From positions 124,001 to 188,000 of the forward strand of contig JAQVLA010000004.1 in the NCBI GenBank assembly GCA_028704385.1: 64,000 nucleotides of DNA, read 5' to 3'. The notes beneath the pieces were generated by a model. That model made no database searches. It worked only from the letters and a program-made list of their open reading frames with translations, and had not been told where the DNA came from. A program made the position numbers and the translations under genes. Position 1 is the stretch's first letter; the number at the start of each line of letters is the position of its first letter. This DNA comes from Bacteroidales bacterium. Lineage in GTDB: Bacteria > Bacteroidota > Bacteroidia > Bacteroidales > F082. Positions 36,359-43,713 of this stretch are shown piece after piece.

Positions 36359-36601
36359 ATGCCAGGATTTGATCAAACAGGACCCGAGGGTAAAGGCCCT
36401 CAAACAGGTGGTCAAAGAGGTCGTTGCGGAAATGAGCAAGGCCTGCGTAATCGCCGTAATGCATTCAGAAGAGGATGGTTCGGCAATTCGAAACAATCCG
36501 ATGATCCTAATCAGCTTCCATTCCGTGGCGGAGGAAGAGATTTCGGACAGCGCTTTGGCGGCCGAGGCCGTGGTCAGCGGTTCAGAGGAGGTCAGGATTA
36601 A
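36359..36601 (+). CDS. Small GPxGxGPxTG protein (DUF5320-like) 2 with RGG-type tail
   Basis: 80 residues. The first 18 residues, MPGFDQTGPEGKGPQTGG, repeat the motif of the preceding protein. The tail (about residues 57-78) is FRGGGRDFGQRFGGRGRG followed by QRFRGG, an Arg/Gly/Phe-rich sequence like RGG boxes that bind RNA and drive condensation in eukaryotic proteins. One Cys (RGRCGN) lies near residue 22. The protein is predicted to be fully disordered and strongly basic. A consensus Shine-Dalgarno precedes it. Function unknown; RNA or acidic-surface binding is inference. Confidence 0.75.
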   Translation: MPGFDQTGPEGKGPQTGGQRGRCGNEQGLRNRRNAFRRGWFGNSKQSDDPNQLPFRGGGRDFGQRFGGRGRGQRFRGGQD

Positions 36602-36668
36602 TTTTTAAAACGTCATTTCTTTAGATGAGAATTGACTGAATAAATACCATAAACCCAAATTAAAACAG

Positions 36669-37040
36669 ATGAATAAACGTATTGCCATTCCAATGGCAGC
36701 CGGCAAATTGTCGGCCCATTTCGGACACTGCGAAGCTTTTGCCTTTGTTGATGTTAATGATAGTAAAATCGTAAAAGTCACCAGCTTCGATCCGCCTGAG
36801 CATCAGCCGGGTACTTATCCGCGCTGGGTTGCTGCCCAGGGCGCAACAGATGTGCTGGCCGGTGGTATGGGACCTCAGGCAGTTGGTCTTTTTAACCAGT
36901 TTGGAATCAATGTGTTCGTAGGAGCACCAGTAAAAACCGCAGAAGAGTTGGTGGATGATTTTCTGAATGATCGCTTGGCACTTTCTGCCAATTACTGCGA
37001 TCACGACAGCGATGATCACCATCATGGACATCACCACTAA
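36669..37040 (+). CDS. NifX/NifB C-terminal-like protein 2 with His-rich tail
   Basis: 123 residues. RIAIPMAAGKLSAHFGHCEAF and the conserved GGMGPQAVGLFNQFGI place it in the same COG1433-type family as the gene at 35831, and closer to the consensus. The tail carries Cys110 and DHDSDDHHHGHHH, a probable metal-binding extension. It lies 67 bp after the RGG protein and is the last gene of the set. The usual MinD/Mrp-like ATPase partner is not seen in this window. Confidence 0.92.
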   Translation: MNKRIAIPMAAGKLSAHFGHCEAFAFVDVNDSKIVKVTSFDPPEHQPGTYPRWVAAQGATDVLAGGMGPQAVGLFNQFGINVFVGAPVKTAEELVDDFLNDRLALSANYCDHDSDDHHHGHHH

Positions 37041-37616
37041 AATACTAAACGATCCACTGTAAGTGTATTTTGAAGATATTAACCTGATCAACCCTTGAAT
37101 GCTACATCCAGACTACAGATTTTGTAATGAGAGGAACTAAAAGTGATTCAAGCTGGTTTAACTTTATTATTGGCTTTGTGACTTTATGTTGCCGGAAAAT
37201 TCATTGAAAACGGTGCACAAAATATCGCAAGAGTTTGCGATTTTGGCTTTTGCTCAAAAGGCCTTTCCGGCAACCAATCCTTATATACGGGCAATAGAAA
37301 TGATCGTCATCAGAATGTTGAGAGGCAAATGTTTTTATAAATACCTAATTCTTCTTGGTGATTATATGTATTTGGTTATGGGTTTTTAGATCGTGAAATA
37401 CGTGTTGAATAATCCAAAACTGGTAATTTCGATCAATATTACAATTGGCAGTTGCGGTACATTAATTGTAGCCATAAAAAATTATGAGTTGAATGTAGTT
37501 GACATTCAGGATATTTTTAATCATAAATAGAATGTCATCCGGCAGGCTAAAAAAAATGCCAATCTTTAGGTAAACAATTATTCATTTGAATTGTCTTATA
37601 GTGCAAAATCAAAACT
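37041..37616. other. Gene-poor spacer of 576 bp
   Basis: Two weak short ORFs lie here: ATG 37186 to 37389 (67 residues, starts MLPENSLKTVHK) and GTG 37393 to 37530 (45 residues, starts MKYVLNNPKLV). Neither has a clear -7 element at a proper distance or recognisable similarity. They may be remnants of a decayed gene. The region ends with a loose promoter for the MbnP-like gene. Confidence 0.4.
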
Positions 37617-38372
37617 ATGAAATTCAAAATTGTATTCTTTCTGGTTATTTCAGGACTTTTAGTGACGCTGTTTAATTCCTGCAAAAAAGATAAAGATGAA
37701 GTAAAACAGGCAAGCCTCCAGATTGAAATGTTCCATCATGTTAGCAATGACATTCTCAAATTCAACGAGTTGATCTACAACAATGAGTTTGGAAATCAAT
37801 ATAGTGTATCCCGTTTACAGTATTTCGTATCTGATTTTGAATTGGTGCATGAAGATGGCCGTACTTTCAAAATTGATACTGCCTTTTATGTGGATGGAAT
37901 GGTTCCGGAGACGCAAAGCCTCAATTATAATCTTCAGATTCCTTATGGAAATTATTCGGCAATACGTTTTGTCTTCGGTCTGACCGAGGCCAGAAATACT
38001 AACGGAGCCTTCCCTAATTTTCCTGAAAACAATATGGAATGGCCCATTACGCTTGGCGGAGGCTATCATTATATGAAGCTGGAAGGAAAGGTGGCAGCAG
38101 GGGAGGTGCAAAACAATTTTCAGGCACATACCGGCCCCACAAACGGCAATCAAAACTATATCGAAATTAGTTTGGACGGTGCCTCATTTTTGGTCGATAA
38201 TCCTCAGGCACTTTTAGTCATTGGAATGGACATCAACAAATGGTGGAATAATCCCAATCTGCTCGACCTCAATGAGATCACTATGGTGATGGGCAATCAG
38301 GCTATTCAGGAGAAGCTGAGAGCTAACGGAAGAGACTTGTTTCGTGTAGAGCCTTTGATAGGGATTCATTAG
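37617..38372 (+). CDS. MbnP-family lipoprotein
   Basis: 251 residues. A lipoprotein signal ends at Cys22 (FNSCKKDK). The segments SRLQYFVSDFEL, AIRFVFGL and MEWPITLGGGYHYMKLEGK fit the MbnP family, periplasmic proteins that often pair with a MbnH di-heme peroxidase and are linked with copper. The Trp and His that mature in characterised family members are present in the WP and YHYMKLEG segment. No MbnH partner is adjacent here. It should be anchored in the envelope; metal binding is inferred from the family. Confidence 0.8.
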   Translation: MKFKIVFFLVISGLLVTLFNSCKKDKDEVKQASLQIEMFHHVSNDILKFNELIYNNEFGNQYSVSRLQYFVSDFELVHEDGRTFKIDTAFYVDGMVPETQSLNYNLQIPYGNYSAIRFVFGLTEARNTNGAFPNFPENNMEWPITLGGGYHYMKLEGKVAAGEVQNNFQAHTGPTNGNQNYIEISLDGASFLVDNPQALLVIGMDINKWWNNPNLLDLNEITMVMGNQAIQEKLRANGRDLFRVEPLIGIH

Positions 38373-38783
38373 ATTAAAGGCTGATCTAGCAGATTTTTAA
38401 GATAGTAAAGGGATTTTCTGTTGTCTTAACCGGCCGGTGAAGATAATCTGATAATTGATGTAAAAAGTGATTTAACAAAACCTAAAAATTGTAGCCTGGT
38501 GCACTCTTAAATCGAATCAAAACAGAAAGAAACTATTTGTAAATCAATTTTCTGGGTCTAGACCTTTTATCTTAGTGCTAATACGTTTTTGCAGTACTGC
38601 ACTCACCAGAAATGCATCGAGCTTAGGTAGCGTTGGATCAGCTGAAATGTCGAGATGTCGAATGGCTGTCCTTATCCGCAGTAATCAAAAAATAAGTACC
38701 ATTCGAGGATAAGAAAGAGTAAGTTTGCATTATCAATATAAACTTTTGTATATTTGTAATATAAAATTTAATATTCTGGTAGC
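38373..38783. other. Spacer of 411 bp without a supported gene
   Basis: No ORF over 40 codons with a start is convincing. It holds a 12-bp palindrome TGCAGTACTGCA at 38590 and the promoter of the ATPase gene at its right end. Confidence 0.5.
38749..38756 (+). promoter_or_regulatory. -33/-7 promoter of the DUF4143 ATPase gene
   Basis: -7 TATATTTG with TTTG at 38724-38727; the 21-base gap is standard for this phylum. It is the cleanest two-part promoter in the window. Confidence 0.7.
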
Positions 38784-40013
38784 ATGATACTTAAGAATGA
38801 TATTGAACATGCCTTTCAAGCTCAGCAAGTCAATTTACAGCTAAATGCTAAGCTTATTGAAAGAGAGTTTTTAGCACGATTTAAGACGACAGGAAAACAT
38901 ATTGAGGTAATTTCAGGAATCAGAAGGAGTGGAAAAAGCACCTTGATGAAACAAATTATCCAGCGTAAGTATAAACAAACGGCTTATTTTAATTTTGAAG
39001 ATGCAAGAGTATTTGGTTTTGAAGTGAATGATTTCACGAAATTAGATGAGGTAATCGGGCAGGGTATTGATGCTTATTTCTTTGATGAAATACAGAATGT
39101 GACATCATGGGAAGTGTTTGTAAGACAGTTGCACGACCGCAATGAAAAAGTGTACATTACCGGTTCGAATGCCACATTGCTAAGCAAGGAGCTTGGAACA
39201 AAACTTACCGGAAGACATATCAGGCATGAGCTTTTCCCTTTCTCATATCAGGAATTTCTCAATTACAAGCAGCTGGAAAAAAATGCGAATGCTTTTGGTC
39301 AGTTTTTGTTGAAGGGTGGTTTTCCTGAATACCTTGATACCGAAAACCCTGAAGTGTTGCAGAATATGCTGAAGGATATAGTTTTAAGAGATATCGCGAT
39401 TCGTTATTCCATTAGAAATACTGCTAGTTTAATGGACATAACACTCTATTTGTTATCAAATATTGGAAAGGAGTTTTCTTACAATAAAATCCGAAAAAAC
39501 TTCCATATTGGATCTGCAAATACCGTTTCTGATTATCTTTCGTGGCTCGCAGATGCCTATCTGTTTTTCTTTCTGCCTAAGTTTAGTTGGTCGGCCAGAA
39601 GTATCGCGACAAATCCACGTAAGGTGTATGCTATCGACAATGGCTTGGTAAATGCCAACACATTAAGCTTTCGTGAAGACCGCGGTCGACTGCTCGAAAA
39701 TGCCGTTTTTATGCACTTGAGACAACAAAAGAACAGCTTGTTTTATTTCCGGGAACAGCATGAATGTGATTTTGTTGTTTTCGAAAATAAGCAATGTAAA
39801 TGGCTGATACAAGTTTGCGAAGAGCTGAATAAGGATAACCTGCATCGCGAGATCGAAGGTTTAAAGGAAGCGATGGCATTTTTCAAGATTACAGAAGGTT
39901 TTATCCTTACGCAGAACCAAAATGATACCCTACTCTTGGATGGTCTAAAAATTCATATATTGCCTGTATATGAATTTGTTACATCATCAATATCGAATGT
40001 CAGTAACGATTAA
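38784..40013 (+). CDS. AAA ATPase with DUF4143 domain
   Basis: 409 residues. The AAA_14 domain has Walker A SGIRRSGKST (Lys51) and Walker B AYFFDEIQ (Asp101, Glu102), then a sensor ITGSNA near residue 130. The C-terminal DUF4143 domain includes a restriction-endonuclease-like core with ECDFVVFEN near residue 330. The family is very common, patchily distributed and often found in many copies in anaerobes; its function is unknown. The gene sits alone between spacers, has a strong promoter and AT-richer codon use, so horizontal gain is plausible. Confidence 0.9.
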   Translation: MILKNDIEHAFQAQQVNLQLNAKLIEREFLARFKTTGKHIEVISGIRRSGKSTLMKQIIQRKYKQTAYFNFEDARVFGFEVNDFTKLDEVIGQGIDAYFFDEIQNVTSWEVFVRQLHDRNEKVYITGSNATLLSKELGTKLTGRHIRHELFPFSYQEFLNYKQLEKNANAFGQFLLKGGFPEYLDTENPEVLQNMLKDIVLRDIAIRYSIRNTASLMDITLYLLSNIGKEFSYNKIRKNFHIGSANTVSDYLSWLADAYLFFFLPKFSWSARSIATNPRKVYAIDNGLVNANTLSFREDRGRLLENAVFMHLRQQKNSLFYFREQHECDFVVFENKQCKWLIQVCEELNKDNLHREIEGLKEAMAFFKITEGFILTQNQNDTLLLDGLKIHILPVYEFVTSSISNVSND

Positions 40014-40043
40014 ATTGAGGAATTAAAAAAGCCAAATCCAAAA

Positions 40044-40075
40044 ATCCAACAGCCAAAAGCTAACATCCAACAGCC
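40044..40075. repeat. Pair of 11-bp direct repeats after the ATPase gene
   Basis: ATCCAACAGCC occurs at 40044-40054 and 40065-40075 in an A- and C-rich stretch that lies between the convergent genes. Confidence 0.6.
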
Positions 40076-40081
40076 TCTCAA

Positions 40082-41398
40082 CTACTGTTCCAATAAGCTA
40101 TTCAGCAAGCCCCCACGGTCTTCTTTTCTGGTGTTACCACCTCCTGGCGACAATTGATTGATGAGTTTGCTGATGGGCATCGACTGCAGCCAAACTTTTC
40201 CTGTTCCCCTAAGCGTGGCTACAAAAAGCCCTTCCCCGCCGAAGATCATCGATTTCAGATTGCCTGCGCGCTGCACACTAAAGTCTATGCCGTCCTGAAA
40301 ACCAACCACACAGCCGGTATCAACACGCAAGGTTTCTCCTTTTAGTTCATGTTCGATCACAGTGCCTCCTGCGTGAATAAAGGCTTTGCCATCGCCCTGT
40401 AGCTTTTGCAAGATGAATCCTTCGCCGCTGAAAAATCCTGCTCCCAGTTTTTGATTGAAATGCAGGCTGATTTTCGTCCCTAGTGCAGCACACAAAAAGG
40501 CATCGCGCTGAACAATAATCCGGCCACCCATAGCGGCTAAATCTATTGGAATGATAGTGCCTGGATAAGGAGCTGCAAAGGCTACCTGACTTTTCCCCAT
40601 GCCGCGGTGTGTAAAGTGCGTAATAAAAATAGATTCACCGGTAATTTTGCGCGAAGCGGCTGATAACAGTTTGCCAAACAGTCCTTTATCGGGCTCTAAG
40701 CCATCTCCCATTTTTGTTTCAAAACTGATGATTTCTTTGTAATCAGCGCGATTCAGATTGATTTCCAATTCTTCCTGATGGAATTTTTTCTGATTTTTCT
40801 GATCATAAAAAAACACTTTTAGGCGGTTTCCGCTTGCCGGACGATAAATATCGAATTCAACAGTAAATACATCCGGAAGGTAGTCTTTATCAGCATTTTT
40901 AAGGTAGGGAACGATCATCGGATTTCCATCCATAAAGGCAATCACATTTTCGCCATTAATGCTCATCACCTCAACCTGTCCCTTCACCAAATCCCATCGG
41001 CTGGGGAATTCTCCGTTTCGTTCGGAAACAGCAGGGGCGTCTTCAAAGATGATGATATCGCCAGGCACAAAATCAAATTTGGGCCATTGCACATCCATCT
41101 CTGATTTTTTAACTGTTTGAATTGAGTTGGTTTCTTCGTTTGATTTTTCTTTGTTTTCGGGAGTGTCTGCTGTTCCCTAGTCAGTTTTATTGTTTTTGTT
41201 CTTCTTAAAAAGGCCACCGACACCTTCTTCCAGTTTATCGAAACTTTTGTCGATTACCTTGTCTGTTTTTTCATTGGCACGCTGATGGGTTTCGCGGTTG
41301 AGTTTTTTCTTTAGATCGATTTTTACTTGTGCCATAATGGAAGTCGAAAATAAAAGTGCGATAAACAGCGCAAGCAGTTTGACATTTTTCATCCTCAT
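40082..41398 (-). pseudogene. Exported AIM24/TIGR00266 chimera interrupted by one in-frame TAG
   Basis: Two ORFs lie in the same frame: 41398-41177 (N-terminal part) and 40082-41098 (remainder). A single TAG at 41177-41179 separates them, with 26 sense codons of polar linker between the TAG and the next ATG. Read through, the protein has a signal peptide (ALFIALLFSTSIMAQ), a Lys-rich helix (IDLKKKLNRETHQRANEKTDKVIDK), a domain opening [16 protein letters not shown] as seen at the N-terminus of Bacteroidota OmpA-like proteins, then from [10 protein letters not shown] an AIM24 beta domain ([41 protein letters not shown]). AIM24 proteins are normally cytosolic and start about 35 residues earlier, so this looks like a fusion of two genes. 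Nonsense decay, readthrough, or re-initiation at ATG 41098 remain possible. Confidence 0.8.
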
Positions 41399-41721
41399 TG
41401 GTTTTAGGTTAAACAATGAAGCAAATTTAGGTTGATCAATTGGTCGGTTTAAGTTAAACTTGAGGATGTTGGCTTTTCTTTTGAATTCGAAAGATTTTGA
41501 TTAAAATTCGTGAACTCGCATTAAAGCAGTAGATCCTTGAGATTAGTTGAACGGAAAGCTGATATTGTGATAAATGTAGCATTACTTAACCCAATAAAAA
41601 CAGTATTTTAAAAGTAAATCAGGATATTCTTTAGCAAATTGGGTTTTACATTCGAAAAGAATTAACTTGCAGCCGAATTGGGAGAATCAAAAGCTTAATC
41701 TACCCTAAACCCGGATTTGTT
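41399..41721. other. Divergent spacer of about 320 bp
   Basis: A minus-strand -7 element TAAATTTG at 41422-41429 serves the interrupted AIM24 chimera. On the plus side a poor match, TAACTTGC near 41664, may serve the acyl-CoA synthetase. No ORF or RNA structure was seen. Confidence 0.5.
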
Positions 41722-43371
41722 ATGACCTCTAAATCAGCAGTGTCGTTGCACACGATCTTTGAAAATTCCATACGCACAAATGCCGACCGTCAGGCTTTTT
41801 CTGACTATGGTGCATCTGGTTTCACCTACCAGCAGATTGCAGAACAGATCCTGCTAATACATCGCATATTCGAAGGTGCTCATATCCACAAGGAAGATAA
41901 AATTGCACTTTCGGGGCATAACAGTTCGGCCTGGGCAATCTCCTTTTTAAGTATCCTTAGTTATGGAGCAATCGTAGTCCCAATTTTGCCCGACTTTTCG
42001 ACCGAGAATATCCATCATATTGTTAATCATTCTGATGCCAGGTTGTTTTTTGCTTCGGCTTCGGTACTGGGTCGGATTGATCCGGAGCATTTGCCTAATA
42101 TTCAGGGGATTATTAGTTTGGTAGATATGGAGGTAAATTTTGAAGCCAAAAACAATCTCAAGGCTGTCGTAAAAAATGCCCGACAAATCACCCTTCAACA
42201 GGAAGAGGTATTAAACCTGATGAAATTTGAGGCTGTTGATCCGGACGAGGTGGCAGTGATTTCCTATACCAGTGGTACTTCAGGCTTTACAAAAGGTGTG
42301 ATGTTGCCCTATAGGAGCCTGTGGTCGAACATTATTTTTGCACAGGAACATATGCCTTTGCATGCCGGCGACCAAATCGTATCATTTCTTCCGCTGGCTC
42401 ATGTGTTTGGATTATTGTTTGAGTTTTTGTTTCCTTTTACGATGGGATGTCATGTGAATTTTCTTACCAAGGTGCCTTCACCGGCCATTGTTACCAAAGC
42501 TTTTGGCGAAATCAAACCTCATCTTATTTTGTCAGTTCCGTTGGTGATCGAAAAGATTTACAAAAAGCGCATCCTGCCAAAGATTGACAAGCCGATGATG
42601 AAATTGCTGTTGAAAACACCTGTCATCCATGGAGTAATTGAGCAAAAGGTGAATAAAGCCCTTACCGAAACCTTTGGCGAACGTTTTAGTGAAATCGTGA
42701 TTGGGGGCGCACCACTCAGTGAAGAAGTGGAGCAGTTTTTTCGTAAAATCGGATTTCGTTATACTGTAGGATACGGAATGACCGAGTGTGGCCCATTGAT
42801 CAGTTATTCCGGGCATAAACAGTCACGTTTCCGCTCGGCGGGTAAGGTAGTCGACCGGATGCAGATCAGAATTGAAAAAGAAGATGCCATCAATGAAACC
42901 GGTGAAGTGCAGGTAAAAGGTGATAACTTAATGTTGGGTTATTACAAAAATGATGCTGATACTAAAAAGGCATTCACTGATGATGGCTGGCTGCGTACCG
43001 GTGATCTGGGTTACCTGGACTCTAAGGGTTATCTTTACCTGAAAGGCCGCAGCAAGAATATGTTGCTGGGCCCATCCGGGCAAAATATTTATCCGGAGGA
43101 GCTGGAAGCCCGCATCATGAACTTACCTTGTGTGGCCGAATGTGTAGTGAAGCAACAAAATGGAAAGCTTGTTGCCATGATCTATCCCGACAGGGAGGCC
43201 ATGGAATGCGACCGGCTTGACTTTCCTGATATCGAAAACAAAATGAAAGAAATGCTCAAGCATCTCAATAAGGAACTGCCTGCCTACGAACAAATTTCTG
43301 AGGTGGAGATTGTGGATGTGGAATTTGTGAAAACCCCGAAGAAAAATATCAAACGTTATTTATACACCTGA
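41722..43371 (+). CDS. AMP-forming long-chain acyl-CoA synthetase-like enzyme
   Basis: 549 residues. The ANL superfamily motifs are all present: YTSGTSGFTKGVM (P-loop), LPLAHVFG, VGYGMTECGP, and DGWLRTGDLGYLDSKGYLYLKGRSKN. The C-terminal catalytic Lys lies in TPKKNIKRYL. It activates a carboxylic acid with ATP and CoA; a long or medium fatty acid is the likeliest substrate. No signal peptide. The gene is monocistronic, followed by the TPP-controlled unit. Confidence 0.92.
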   Translation: MTSKSAVSLHTIFENSIRTNADRQAFSDYGASGFTYQQIAEQILLIHRIFEGAHIHKEDKIALSGHNSSAWAISFLSILSYGAIVVPILPDFSTENIHHIVNHSDARLFFASASVLGRIDPEHLPNIQGIISLVDMEVNFEAKNNLKAVVKNARQITLQQEEVLNLMKFEAVDPDEVAVISYTSGTSGFTKGVMLPYRSLWSNIIFAQEHMPLHAGDQIVSFLPLAHVFGLLFEFLFPFTMGCHVNFLTKVPSPAIVTKAFGEIKPHLILSVPLVIEKIYKKRILPKIDKPMMKLLLKTPVIHGVIEQKVNKALTETFGERFSEIVIGGAPLSEEVEQFFRKIGFRYTVGYGMTECGPLISYSGHKQSRFRSAGKVVDRMQIRIEKEDAINETGEVQVKGDNLMLGYYKNDADTKKAFTDDGWLRTGDLGYLDSKGYLYLKGRSKNMLLGPSGQNIYPEELEARIMNLPCVAECVVKQQNGKLVAMIYPDREAMECDRLDFPDIENKMKEMLKHLNKELPAYEQISEVEIVDVEFVKTPKKNIKRYLYT

Positions 43372-43539
43372 TGCTTTGATTTTGTTTCTCTCTGCTGAGG
43401 TTTGATGGGAGGGTAGCTGTTTTTTAATGAGACACAGGGATGCCAACTTTTTGTTGAGCGGAAATTGTTGATTTGTTTAGGTCATGGGTTCTTTTTGAAG
43501 GATAACAATCCAACAAGTTTGATAATACTTAAAAAAGCT

Positions 43540-43547
43540 TAACTTTG
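43540..43547 (+). promoter_or_regulatory. -7 element TAACTTTG of the riboswitch transcript
   Basis: Perfect match with TTTG at 43518-43521 as -33 (18-base gap). Transcription should begin just before the riboswitch. Confidence 0.6.
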
Positions 43548-43563
43548 CAAGGATAATACACAA

Positions 43564-43656
43564 TAGGGGTGCCTTTGCCCGCCAGGAAGCGGGATGAAAG
43601 ACAGGCTGAGATCAAACCCTTTGAACCTGAACGGATAATGCCGGCGTAGGGAACAA
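43564..43656 (+). promoter_or_regulatory. TPP (THI-box) riboswitch
   Basis: The conserved pieces appear in order: GGGGTGCC, then GGCTGAGAT, ACCCTTTGAACCTGA, and GGATAATGCCGGCGTAGGGA. The variable P3 arm holds GCCCGCC/GCGGG. It lies 57 bases before the receptor ATG, so thiamine pyrophosphate should lower receptor expression. No T-run terminator follows, which points to control of translation. Confidence 0.95.
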
Positions 43657-43713
43657 GCGAATCTCACATTTTCCTCTATTGATTTAAATGTTTAACAATT
43701 AAATCAAAGAGTT

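Noticed and set aside
38590-38601. 12-bp palindrome TGCAGTACTGCA as a regulatory site
   Set aside because: Too short and isolated, about 150 bp from the nearest promoter, with no second copy.
38655-38715. Paired complementary words CGAATGG/CCATTCG and CTTATCC/GGATAAG as a hairpin
   Set aside because: The order of the arms is not nested, so they cannot form one stem.
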